Source: RZYP01 sp050256135
Lineage (GTDB): Bacteria > Bacillota > Negativicutes > Acidaminococcales > Acidaminococcaceae
Length of the DNA stretch: 64,000 nt
Direction of reading: 5' to 3'
Assembly: GCA_050256135.1 (NCBI GenBank)
Contig: JBFWIF010000001.1
Location: 62,001 to 126,000, forward strand
Shown: piece after piece, positions 9,035-16,932 of the stretch
How the letters are laid out: each line of letters starts with the position of its first letter
Position numbering within the stretch: the first letter of the stretch is position 1
The notes under the pieces: generated by a model
The model's database searches: none
What the model saw: only the letters and a program-made list of their open reading frames with translations
Told to the model about the DNA's origin: nothing
Position numbers and translations under genes: made by a program

Positions 9035-9455
9035 ATCTTAGAAGCGGTAGGAAACCAGTTAGTTTATTTACTTTTTTCTTGTCGCCATAAATGGCTATGC
9101 CCAGATAGTTATGTTTTTCTTCCTGCACAGAGGCTGCTTTTGCAACATACTCGCTGTAAATGTTGCAGCTCTGCGCTACGTCAGAAAAATCGACAGCAAC
9201 TAAATTACTGAATTCTTCATTGTACAATTTTTCTCTCAGCATTTTGAGACTTTCCTGATTTCCTTTTAACATAGCCACAGGTATCGATATAATACCAAGG
9301 TGTGTTTTGTGTGAAGCATCAAGCACATTAGGCCCTACCTGCTCTGGTACCTGCTTGCCAAGAGTAATACCCAATATCGCAGAAGTATTAGCAATAACAC
9401 CTAGTGGTAATTCTGCATCTATAACCATCACACATTTTTTTGCTGAATCTGACAT
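9033..9455 (-). CDS. DUF2000 family protein
   Basis: A 140-residue protein matching the DUF2000 pattern: an opening strand KCVMVIDAELPLGVIANTSA, a GPNVLDA segment and a closing YGDKKKVNKLTGFLPLLR. Such proteins have a peptidyl-tRNA hydrolase 2-like fold but no established activity. AGGAG lies eight bases before the ATG. It follows the AraC regulator by 15 bp on the same strand, so the two form an operon. The family is commonly found next to AraC regulators and transporters, as here. Confidence 0.82.
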   Translation of the reverse strand: MSDSAKKCVMVIDAELPLGVIANTSAILGITLGKQVPEQVGPNVLDASHKTHLGIISIPVAMLKGNQESLKMLREKLYNEEFSNLVAVDFSDVAQSCNIYSEYVAKAASVQEEKHNYLGIAIYGDKKKVNKLTGFLPLLR

Positions 9456-9470
9456 TGCAAGCGCTCCTTA

Positions 9471-10283
9471 TTATTTGAAAATTTTCATGTATTGTTTTGG
9501 TGTTAAACCAATGAATTTTTTGAAAAAATTGGAAAAATGACTTTGGTCGGTAAAACCAGTCTGCAGAGCTGTTTCAAGTGGAGAAATACCTTGTTCCAGA
9601 AGTTTTTTTGCTTTGACGATGCGAATCGTTTCTAAGTAACTATAGGGAGAAATTCCTTTTTGTTTGGTAAAAGAACGCAATAGGTGGTATTTGCTGAGCC
9701 CAGTCAGGCTGCTTAACTGATTCAAAGTGATATTTTCTTTATAGTTTTTTTCTAAAAACTCACATATGGCATTGATTTCTGCGCTTAGTTCAAGTTGTGG
9801 AGATGTAGTTTTTTGCTCAGTAAATTCTGCAATCAGCTGTTCTAAGAGAAAGAAAAACAACTCTTCCTTGCGAAAATCTTTTTCTTCGTGCATGATGATT
9901 AAATGCAGTTCTCGTAACAGCGTGACAAGTTCACTATGAAAGACAACCTGTGTTGTAAAATAGGGCAGATAATCTTTACCAGTTATTTCTAAAACCGCTT
10001 TCTTCATGATTTCCGGTTGAATATTTAGACAGCGATAATCCAAAGTCCTGTCATCTATTTGAACGCAAGTATGATTATCACCAGGATTAAACAATAATAA
10101 ATCGCCAGGTTCAACAGTATACTCGTTGTTTTTACAGGAGAGATGACGTTGTCCGTTTTCGATGAAACCTATAACATAATGTTCATGAAAATGGTTAGGA
10201 AATTTTTGCATGATACCTTGGAAATGATAGGCTTCAACATTGAGCTCAAAGTCATACTTTACTGTCCGAATTTCATTTTTCAC
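9471..10283 (-). CDS. AraC-family transcriptional regulator
   Basis: 270 residues with a cupin-like sensor half (FPNHFHEHYVIGFIENGQRH, and LLLFNPGDNHTC) and a C-terminal AraC DNA-binding domain of two helix-turn-helix motifs from about residue 170 (LSSLTGLSKYHLLRSFTKQKG, then ALQTGFTDQSHFSNFFKKF-like). The start is GTG with AAGGAGG nine bases upstream. It probably controls its own DUF2000 partner and perhaps the EamA gene downstream. The ligand is unknown. Confidence 0.9.
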   Translation of the reverse strand: MKNEIRTVKYDFELNVEAYHFQGIMQKFPNHFHEHYVIGFIENGQRHLSCKNNEYTVEPGDLLLFNPGDNHTCVQIDDRTLDYRCLNIQPEIMKKAVLEITGKDYLPYFTTQVVFHSELVTLLRELHLIIMHEEKDFRKEELFFFLLEQLIAEFTEQKTTSPQLELSAEINAICEFLEKNYKENITLNQLSSLTGLSKYHLLRSFTKQKGISPYSYLETIRIVKAKKLLEQGISPLETALQTGFTDQSHFSNFFKKFIGLTPKQYMKIFK

Positions 10284-10392
10284 CCAATAATCCTCCTTCC
10301 TTATTACTCTGATACTTAGTGTAGCATCAGTGATAAGAGATTTTCTTGTATGATGTTGCTTTATTTTTCTAAAAAAAGAGGAAAACGAAAAA

Positions 10393-10418
10393 ATCTCCCT
10401 ATGAAGGGAGATGAAATC
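10393..10418 (-). terminator. Terminator of the 55-aa membrane protein gene
   Basis: The inverted repeat ATCTCCCTATGAAGGGAGAT (10393-10412) is followed on the minus strand by a T-rich run (positions 10392 down to about 10380). It sits seven bases beyond the stop of the small gene. Confidence 0.8.
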
Positions 10419-10586
10419 TTATTTTACTTTTTTGTCTTTCTTTTTATTTTTCATGTATTCTGTGAAGAAGAGCAGAGCCCGATAGGCACCATAAAGTGAT
10501 TGAACAACAAATAATATTACAAGCAAGGCAAGTAAAACAGGAGATAGCCCTGAACCCGTCTTGAAAATAGCATCTTTAGCAAACAT
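10419..10586 (-). CDS. Small single-span membrane protein, 55 aa
   Basis: Found by reading the gap. The ATG at 10586 is preceded by AGGAG eight bases upstream, and the frame runs 55 codons to TAA at 10419-10421. The protein has a short polar N-terminus (MFAKDAIFKTGSG), one hydrophobic helix (PVLLALLVILFVVQSLYGAY, about residues 16-35) and a strongly basic tail (MKNKKKDKKVK). A terminator follows directly. Good translation signals, hydrophobic design and its own terminator argue for a real gene. Function unknown. Confidence 0.72.
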   Translation of the reverse strand: MFAKDAIFKTGSGLSPVLLALLVILFVVQSLYGAYRALLFFTEYMKNKKKDKKVK

Positions 10587-10792
10587 ATGAAGGACTCCTA
10601 ACTCTCAAGCATTAAAATGCTTTTATAGATATAATTAACAACAAGAAAATAATGTGAAATATTTTAGTTGTTTGAAAGATTAGTTAAGAAATATTAAATG
10701 ATATTTTATTATAGCATTTGCACAAGTGGTTGTTCGAAAAATTCTATTGTCGAATTAAATTGTCCGGAAAATCGACGGTGATATTTAAAAAA

Positions 10793-11188
10793 CTATTTTT
10801 TAGTCAGGTATTCTTTTTCGATAGAATCAATATCTTTAATGACGTCTTGCCCAAAAAGGCTGATCATTTTTGACTTGGCCTTTTCTTTTACAGACTTATC
10901 TATATATATCAAGCAAACTGCTACTGCAAATACAAGTACACCTAAGTCATCGCTATATCCGACTGCCGGTATTAGGTCAGAAATTGCATCCAAAGGTAAG
11001 ATGAAGTAGCCAAGAGCACTTAATACGGTTCCTTTAACTTTTAGCGGGACTCCCGGTTTTAGAGCGGCATAATATAGGAGCAAAGCCAGATATATTACTG
11101 ATGTACCCGCCATCTTGGCATATTTAGCAATCTTATCAAAAAATGATTTTTCGGAATAATTATCTTCGTAATTCATATAATTCTTCAT
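10793..11188 (-). CDS. DUF1232 (YkvA-type) membrane protein
   Basis: 131 residues with the DUF1232 signature ALGYFILPLDAISDLIPAVG followed by YSDDLGVLVFAVAVC, and a preceding hydrophobic segment (VIYLALLLYYAAL). The family is widespread and has no agreed function; some members are linked to stress or the cell envelope. AAAGG lies close to the ATG at 11188, and an in-frame ATG four codons later is an alternative. It appears to be a single-gene unit on the minus strand. Confidence 0.85.
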   Translation of the reverse strand: MKNYMNYEDNYSEKSFFDKIAKYAKMAGTSVIYLALLLYYAALKPGVPLKVKGTVLSALGYFILPLDAISDLIPAVGYSDDLGVLVFAVAVCLIYIDKSVKEKAKSKMISLFGQDVIKDIDSIEKEYLTKK

Positions 11189-11273
11189 CTGCCTTTCAGT
11201 TTATATTAATTTTGTCTGAGTAGTTTTTTCTACAAAATTTATAAAAATTCCTTCTCTGCCTGTGAATTACAAC

Positions 11274-11298
11274 AAAAAAGCTCCCGTTAGAGGGAGCT
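11274..11298 (-). terminator. Terminator after the second EamA transporter
   Basis: AGCTCCC (11279-11285) pairs with GGGAGCT (11292-11298). On the minus strand it is followed by TTTTTTG. It lies about 90 bp beyond the minus-strand stop at 11387. Confidence 0.75.
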
Positions 11299-11386
11299 AA
11301 CATCATGAACATTATTGTTATGATGCATTTTGCTGAACAAGCATATTATTTGGTATTCGTATATTGATACTGGCTCTTCATAGATT

Positions 11387-12223
11387 TTATGATGCTAACC
11401 GAAGAGTTATTACGCCAGAAACTATTAAAAAGGATGCTATCATATTTGCGATTGTTAGTTTTTCTTTCAGGAAGACTGCGGAAATAATCATAGCAAATAA
11501 GATTGAAGTTTCTCTTAATGCGGCTACTACAACAACAGGTAAAAATGTCATTGCCCATAAGGCTAAACCGTATGACGCCATCATACCCAGCCCTCCAATT
11601 ATTCCCAAATGCCAGTAAACCTTAGTGTAGTTAATAAAATCTGAATAATTATCAATAAAACGCCAGCCAACCAAAAGGATACCTTGAAATAACATTATCC
11701 ATAACACATAAGATATCGGTGAATGTGATAAACGAACACCTATACCATCAACAAGAGTATATGCTGCAATAATTAATGCATTTAAGAGTGCTAACCATAT
11801 TCCTTTTGTTGAGGAATGATCGGATTTTAATGCTATTACAAGTATTCCGATACAAATAAAAAAAATACCAACCCATGCTTGCAATGTAATATTTTCTCCT
11901 ATAATGGCTATTCCTAAAAAGGCTACCAAAAGGGGAGCTGTACCTCGCATCAGCGGATATGTCTGGCTCATTTCTGCGATGCGATAAATATGCCCAACCA
12001 AGGTAAAGTAGATAACCTGCAAAATAACCGATGCAAAAATAAAAAGCCAACTTTCTCTGTCTGGTTGGATTGTAAAAGGTAATACACAAGCAGCGATCAG
12101 GGTGCCAAAGGCTGCTACTAATACTGTCGTTAAAGTTGAATTAGCACCATTTTTAACTATTGCATTCCAAGCTGCATGTGAAAAAGCAGCAAAAATGACA
12201 ATTGCAAAAACAAAAGTATCCAC
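11387..12223 (-). CDS. EamA-family transporter
   Basis: 278-residue membrane protein with about ten helices and two EamA repeats. It opens with FAAFSHAAWNAIVK, typical of this branch, and has EMSQTYPLMRGTAPLLVA at the end of repeat one and LRETSILFAMIISAVFLKEK in repeat two. The start is GTG at 12223, with GGAGG about 11 bases upstream. It is not closely similar to the EamA protein at 8014-8898, so it is not a local duplicate. Substrate unknown. Confidence 0.88.
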   Translation of the reverse strand: MDTFVFAIVIFAAFSHAAWNAIVKNGANSTLTTVLVAAFGTLIAACVLPFTIQPDRESWLFIFASVILQVIYFTLVGHIYRIAEMSQTYPLMRGTAPLLVAFLGIAIIGENITLQAWVGIFFICIGILVIALKSDHSSTKGIWLALLNALIIAAYTLVDGIGVRLSHSPISYVLWIMLFQGILLVGWRFIDNYSDFINYTKVYWHLGIIGGLGMMASYGLALWAMTFLPVVVVAALRETSILFAMIISAVFLKEKLTIANMIASFLIVSGVITLRLAS

Positions 12224-12283
12224 GAATTTGTTTCCTCCAAGTTATTTTTGTATTTTAATTTATTATATTATCCATTATTTAGT

Positions 12284-12350
12284 CGAATCGAGCCATCAAC
12301 AAAAAAGCCCCTCGAAAAGAGGAGCACATAATCATTGGAGCGGATGGCGA
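12284..12350 (+). repeat. Direct repeat DR1, left copy, carrying a tRNA-Gly 3' remnant
   Basis: These 67 bp match 14383-14449 at 64 of 67 positions. The right end (12336-12350, TGGAGCGGATGGCGA) equals the last 15 bases of the tRNA-Gly at 14435-14509 read on the minus strand, and the rest contains the tRNA terminator. After 12350 the match to the tRNA stops abruptly, so this is a truncated duplicate of the tRNA 3' end. Confidence 0.88.
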
Positions 12351-12380
12351 CACATGCAATACGAGATCGGCGAGAGCGAA

Positions 12381-12476
12381 GCGAGGCGCAGATGAAGTAG
12401 GGCAGCGGTTACGAGCGTAACGAAGTGTAGAGAGATAACTTCAAACAACCGAATCGAGCCATCAACAAAAAAGGTC
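12381..12476 (+). repeat. Direct repeat DR2, left copy
   Basis: 96 bp matching 14314-14409 at 95 of 96 positions. Its last part repeats the head of DR1, so the CGAATCGAGCCATCAAC core occurs three times in the window (from 12284, about 12450 and 14383). It lies 30 bp to the right of DR1. Confidence 0.9.
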
Positions 12477-13140
12477 ATCATTTATATGGAGTAATATGAA
12501 CAAACTATTGCTAGAAGATTATTCCTTTGTCAGAAAGAATTTTTATGTAAATTTCTGCATTTTGTAAAGGTTTTTTGAAAATAAACCAAAGAAACGAGTC
12601 ACTACACCTGTGCCAAATTGAAAATTTAAATAAGTCATGGTTACATGTGACTTGGTCTCAATAGGATATTCGGAGACCATAAGAAATATTTAAAAGCCAT
12701 TCGGTTGGAATTGAGGACTATAACAAATTTTACTATTTTTGCCGAAAATTGGCCCAAACAATAGATTCTTTATGATGTTACTTGTTCTTTGAGGTTTTTT
12801 GCCATCAGCAATCAGAGTCTTCACTGTTTTTGAATATGCAGTAGCAGAGCATATACACTATAATTAAAGTAATAATAGTCTTGCTATAGGAGTTGGAACG
12901 TTACGCACAGACCATTTTGGAGGCAGTCCGGAACGGTAATTTTTTATTTAAAAGAATCTTAACCCCAACATTTTTCAGAACGACATACTGTGCAACGAGG
13001 AGTTTTAATGAAAATATAACACGGAATATAGAGGAAAATCCATTAATAATAGTATGGACAAATTAATGGATTTTCTTAGGACTTACCTGTCTTTGACAGT
13101 ATTGGCAATAGATAATATAAAACAATTCCAATTATATATA
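12477..13140. other. Non-coding AT-rich stretch inside the repeat-bounded region
   Basis: 664 bp with no credible gene in either direction. It holds small inverted repeats, such as GGTCTC/GAGACC at 12654-12678, and a perfect 14-bp inverted repeat GAAAATCCATTAAT (13034-13047) / ATTAATGGATTTTC (13062-13075), which may terminate transcription from either side. The rest shows nothing I can name; it may be decayed gene remnants. Confidence 0.55.
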
Positions 13141-14088
13141 TTAATCAAAAAAACTGGTTAAAGATGTCGTTATTTTTTGGTTAGAAATATTATTCACATG
13201 ATTTTTATCGTATAAATGAAGAACTTCATGCCCGATAATTCTCCAATGCTCTACGGAGGTTTTTCCATATAATGCAACTATCTTTTTATTAAGAGCGCCG
13301 GCAATATGACCTAGCCCGCCATCACCGCAAAGAACAATGTCAGCTGCGTTAACGTAAGAAATGAAATTATGAATATTAGGAGTTGTATATATTTCTGTAT
13401 CTACTTTTAACAAGGATTTTAAATCAACTGCTTTGGGAAGATCGCTTTCCTTTGCCGTAATCAAGACCGAAAAAGGATAATTATTAGAAAAAGAATTGAG
13501 TATATCAGCTGTTTTCTGATTAGATAATTGAGACGTTTCACGATTGTTAGACACTTCAACCATAATATGTTTTTTACCGGTATATTGGCATTTATAAGGT
13601 TGAATAAGTTCCTGATTGAATTCAGGATAAACTTCATCAGGAATCTTTTCGATGCTGTGATCGAAAAATTTTAAGCTGCAGAGAGCTACAGAAGTCTTAT
13701 ATAATTCATCTTCGCTGCAACTATATGGATGATTTACCGTTTTTGATATAATGCTGGTTACACGGCCATATCTTTCTTTAGCACCAATCAAATACAGAAA
13801 CAAATTATTTAGTTTGGGATAATCCGGCATAGGGGAGAACCCTATATCAGGTTGAATATATCTGTATTTCAAAGCAGTTTTAAGGGTTTTAAGATATTTA
13901 TTACCTTTTGGTATGCAATAGACATGGGCATCTGGAAAAAAATATCTTACAAGCTCAACGTTTCTATAATTCATAAAAAAGTAAAAATCGCATTTGCCAT
14001 AAGCTATTTGCAAATAATTGCAAATAGGTACCATTCCGGCGAGAAAATCACCTAGACCAGTACGCCTGATCATAACAATTTTTTTCAT
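13141..14088 (-). CDS. Glycosyltransferase family 9 (heptosyltransferase-like) protein
   Basis: 315 residues. The N-terminus IVMIRRTGLGDFLAGMVPI and the C-terminal nucleotide-sugar site CGDGGLGHIAGALNKKIVAL followed by YGKTS match the GT9 family, whose members add heptose or related sugars to envelope glycans such as lipopolysaccharide core. The ATG at 14088 is preceded by AGAGGTG with correct spacing; an in-frame TTG at 14118 is rejected. The gene is visibly more AT-rich than its neighbours and is the only gene between the tRNA-Gly direct repeats, suggesting transfer. Acceptor and sugar are unknown. Confidence 0.85.
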   Translation of the reverse strand: MKKIVMIRRTGLGDFLAGMVPICNYLQIAYGKCDFYFFMNYRNVELVRYFFPDAHVYCIPKGNKYLKTLKTALKYRYIQPDIGFSPMPDYPKLNNLFLYLIGAKERYGRVTSIISKTVNHPYSCSEDELYKTSVALCSLKFFDHSIEKIPDEVYPEFNQELIQPYKCQYTGKKHIMVEVSNNRETSQLSNQKTADILNSFSNNYPFSVLITAKESDLPKAVDLKSLLKVDTEIYTTPNIHNFISYVNAADIVLCGDGGLGHIAGALNKKIVALYGKTSVEHWRIIGHEVLHLYDKNHVNNISNQKITTSLTSFFD

Positions 14089-14313
14089 GCAATCACCTCT
14101 AAAAAAATTCTCTAACAAGCAAACCTTTCTGACTACTTTGCAATATTTATTTTCTTATCGGTAAATATACGTGCAGGATATTTTTAGCTAGCTGCTTCTA
14201 TGACTAGAAAGTAGTTCTGATATTGTAGTTTTAGCATGTCGTCTTTTCTCTCAATTACAACGAGGTAATTTTTCTATAAATCGATCTATGAAGCGGCAAA
14301 ATACTGGAACGGA

Positions 14314-14409
14314 GCGAGGCGCAGATGAAGTAGGGCAGCGGTTACGAGCGTAACGAAGTGTAGAGAGATAACTTCAAACAGCCGAATCGAGCCATCAACA
14401 AAAAAGGTC
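14314..14409 (+). repeat. Direct repeat DR2, right copy
   Basis: Partner of 12381-12476 with one mismatch in 96 bp. It lies immediately downstream, in tRNA reading direction, of the tRNA-Gly gene and overlaps the DR1 right copy by the shared core. Confidence 0.9.
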
Positions 14410-14449
14410 CTCGAAAAGAGGAACACATAATCATTGGAGCGGATGGCGA
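14383..14449 (+). repeat. Direct repeat DR1, right copy (tRNA-Gly 3' end and terminator)
   Basis: Partner of 12284-12350. On the minus strand it contains the last 15 bases of the tRNA and a hairpin (CCTCTTTTCGAGG at 14408-14420) followed by TTTTTT, the tRNA terminator. Confidence 0.88.
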
Positions 14450-14509
14450 GATTCGAACTCGTGACCCACGGCTTGGGAAGCCGGTACTCTACCACTGAGC
14501 TACATCCGC
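14435..14509 (-). tRNA. tRNA-Gly (anticodon CCC)
   Basis: 75 nt including an encoded CCA. On the minus strand the acceptor GCGGATG pairs with CATCCGC. The D arm has AGCTCAGTGGTAGAG, the anticodon loop is TTCCCAA (anticodon CCC, reading GGG) and the T arm contains GTTCGAATC. A good promoter lies upstream and a terminator downstream. Its 3' end is duplicated at 12336-12350. Confidence 0.97.
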
Positions 14510-14531
14510 ATATGAAGCTGATACACCGAAT

Positions 14532-14560
14532 AGTATAGCGCATTTTAGACATTTTGACAA
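14532..14560 (-). promoter_or_regulatory. Promoter of tRNA-Gly
   Basis: On the minus strand TTGTCA (14560-14555) and TATACT (14537-14532) are separated by 17 bp, about 23 bp before the mature tRNA 5' end. Confidence 0.8.
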
Positions 14561-14584
14561 CAGCGGTAGCTGGGCGTAAAGGCG

Positions 14585-15127
14585 CTAAGCCTGTTTTGAG
14601 AAAAAACTTTTTTGGTTGAGCTGTAAGTTATTCGCCAATAAATGAATTAATAATTCTTCAAAAGCAGAGAGAAGGGCAACACTACATAAGATATAAGGAA
14701 AGAACCCTAAATGAACAACAGGCATTAATAGTGGGAAAAGCAAGAGCAGAAATCCAGTTATCTTATTTCCATAAGTATGAAGTATCGCGAACGTTTTATA
14801 TTTGATCAATACCACCAATAGTGACAGCAACCTTATAACGGCAATAATTACTATCGAGATAATGATTTCGGTATTTAACATTACTTTGATGAACGGATAT
14901 AGTGAGATTATAACTGTGAAGAACATAATTAAGTCAGCCAGGGAATCAAGTCTGCTGCCTAATTCGCTTACGGTGTTACTTCTTCGCGCTAGATAGCCAT
15001 CAAGAATATCGCTGACTCCACAAGCACGATAAATAAAAATATACGCTGTGCTTAATGGCAGTACTAAGAGTAAAGCCAAAGAGAGCAATATTCTAGTAAA
15101 TGAAATGTAATTTGCTAATGTAGCCAT
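14585..15127 (-). CDS. CDP-alcohol phosphatidyltransferase family protein
   Basis: 180-residue membrane enzyme transferring a phosphatidyl group from a CDP-linked lipid to an alcohol, or the reverse type of exchange. The family signature D-G-x2-A-R-x8-G-x3-D-x3-D is present as DGYLARRSNTVSELGSRLDSLAD in two contiguous parts around residues 43-65. Several hydrophobic helices follow. The ATG at 15127 has GAGAGG ten bases upstream; an in-frame TTG at 15145 is less likely. Phosphatidylglycerophosphate or phosphatidylserine synthase activity cannot be told apart here. Confidence 0.85.
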   Translation of the reverse strand: MATLANYISFTRILLSLALLLVLPLSTAYIFIYRACGVSDILDGYLARRSNTVSELGSRLDSLADLIMFFTVIISLYPFIKVMLNTEIIISIVIIAVIRLLSLLVVLIKYKTFAILHTYGNKITGFLLLLFPLLMPVVHLGFFPYILCSVALLSAFEELLIHLLANNLQLNQKSFFSKQA

Positions 15128-15423
15128 AGTACCATAACCTCTCAAATGCTGGTTAGATTTTGCTGTTGTATAATTCTGCAGAAATTTACTGAGGCAGTCC
15201 GTCGCTTTATTTTTTATTATGATAACCTCAAAATTTTGCTATGTAAAGATTGAATTCAGTTTCGTATGGTGCAGCTTATTTTCATATAGCATTGGCTGCC
15301 AGAAAGTGTTTGGGATAAGGTGACCTTCAATGTTTATATGGACTTAAGCCTTGTCATGGGATAAAATGAATTAACAAGAAAAATTCTGAGGGAGTTGTAT
15401 ACCACGTGGAAGGAGAACCTTCG

Positions 15424-16725
15424 ATGGGCATCGAGATATTGATTATTTTAATTCTGATTATTGCCAACGGCGTTTTTGCTCTTACGGAAATAGCTATTGT
15501 CTCTTCGCGTAAGCCTAGGTTGGAAAAATACGCGGCTGATGGCAGCAGCGGCGCTAAAGCGGCACTGGAGCTGGCCAATGATCCTACTCCTTTGCTTTCG
15601 ACTGTTCAAGTAGGTATCAGCCTTATTGGCATTGTAACAGGTGCTTATGGAGGAGCAACGATAGCACAGGGTTTGACGGAATATTTGAGACCACTTCCAT
15701 ATATTGGGCCTTATGCAGGCACAGCTAGTATGGCGCTTGTTGTTGCTATTATTACCTATGTTTCCTTGATTATTGGTGAATTGGTCCCTAAAAGAGTGGC
15801 TCTTAATAATCCTGAGCCAATTGCTATTGTTATTGCTCGACCTATGGGATTTTTATCAAAACTTTTTATGCCAATGGTCAAGCTGCTCAGTCTTTCTACG
15901 GAATTCGTGCTGAAAGCTGCCGGTGTAAAAAAGCCAACTGATGCAGGTGTGACAGAGGACGAAATCAAAATCATGATTGCAGAAGGAACGCTGATGGGTA
16001 CTTTCGAGGAAACTGAGAAGGATATCGTTGGCAGGGTATTTCGGCTTGGTGATATGCGTGCCGCCGCTTTGATGACACCAAGAACGCAAATCGATTGGAT
16101 TGATCTTGATAGAGATAACGAATATTTGTGGAATGTGATAACTGAAAGCTCACATTCGAAGCTGCCAGTAGCTCGCGGCAGTCTTGATGAAATAGTTGGC
16201 ATTGTTTATGTGAAGGATCTTTTGTCTAAACGTAATGCTGATAAATTGCCGATAGAGGAGAACATTGAACAGCCACTGTTTGTTCCCAGAAGTTTGCGTG
16301 CTTTCAAATTATTAGAACAATTTCAACAGTCAGGAACCCATGTTGCTTTTGTTATGGATGAATTTGGCGGTACGATGGGTTTGGTGACGCTCCACGACAT
16401 TCTTGAACATCTGGTAGGTGAATTGCCTGAGGAAGATGAAGAAGAAAAGAGTATTGTCAAAAGGGATGATAATTCCTGGCTTATTGACGGGTTGCTGCCT
16501 ATTGACGAATTCAAAGATTTCTTTGATTTGGAAACAATGCCGGGTGAAGATAAGGATCATTTTCAGACGTTGGGAGGTTTTGTCACATCCTTTCTTGGGT
16601 ATATGCCAAAGACAGGTGAAACATTTGAATGGGAAGGCCTAAAGTTTGAAATAGTTGATATGGATAGAATGAGGATAGACAAAGTAATTGTAACAAAATT
16701 ATATTTTGATGAGATTACCGAATAA
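15424..16725 (+). CDS. CNNM/CBS/CorC_HlyC-type membrane protein (hemolysin C-like)
   Basis: 433 residues in the standard order. A CNNM transmembrane domain covers residues 1 to about 190 (IIANGVFALTEIAIVSSRK at the start). A CBS pair follows at about 205-330 (MTPRTQIDWIDLD and FVMDEFGGTMGLVTLHDILE). A CorC_HlyC domain lies at about 345-433 (SWLIDGLLPIDEF, FQTLGGFV). Such proteins are thought to act in divalent cation efflux or transport, despite the old hemolysin label. The ATG at 15424 follows AAGGAG with good spacing; an in-frame GTG at 15406 precedes that site and is rejected. A strong terminator follows at 16742-16784. Confidence 0.92.
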   Translation: MGIEILIILILIIANGVFALTEIAIVSSRKPRLEKYAADGSSGAKAALELANDPTPLLSTVQVGISLIGIVTGAYGGATIAQGLTEYLRPLPYIGPYAGTASMALVVAIITYVSLIIGELVPKRVALNNPEPIAIVIARPMGFLSKLFMPMVKLLSLSTEFVLKAAGVKKPTDAGVTEDEIKIMIAEGTLMGTFEETEKDIVGRVFRLGDMRAAALMTPRTQIDWIDLDRDNEYLWNVITESSHSKLPVARGSLDEIVGIVYVKDLLSKRNADKLPIEENIEQPLFVPRSLRAFKLLEQFQQSGTHVAFVMDEFGGTMGLVTLHDILEHLVGELPEEDEEEKSIVKRDDNSWLIDGLLPIDEFKDFFDLETMPGEDKDHFQTLGGFVTSFLGYMPKTGETFEWEGLKFEIVDMDRMRIDKVIVTKLYFDEITE

Positions 16726-16741
16726 TTTTTTATATTAATTA

Positions 16742-16790
16742 ATGTGGGGTTAAGATTTCCATTCGTGAAATCTTAACCCCACATTTAGTT
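16742..16790 (+). terminator. Strong terminator after the CorC/HlyC-type gene
   Basis: ATGTGGGGTTAAGATTT (16742-16758) pairs perfectly with AAATCTTAACCCCACAT (16768-16784), followed by T-rich sequence. The stem is 17 bp with a 9-nt loop. Confidence 0.92.
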
Positions 16791-16932
16791 AGTATTATAT
16801 TAAATAAAAATATTTTTCAGAATCTTCGCAATTGAAGCAGGAATTTCTTTTTTGTGAAGAAGATGGGAAGAACATACAGAAATATCAGAATAAAAAAACT
16901 ATTTTAAATATTTATGTAAAGGGAGGGTTAAT

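Noticed and set aside
12336..12350. Possible second tRNA-Gly gene
   Set aside because: Only the last 15 bases of the tRNA match; the T, anticodon and D arms are missing, so it is a remnant.
12911..12950. GAGGCAGTCCG shared between about 12,918 and 15,191
   Set aside because: Only about 11 bp match, followed by T-rich sequence; too short to call a repeat.
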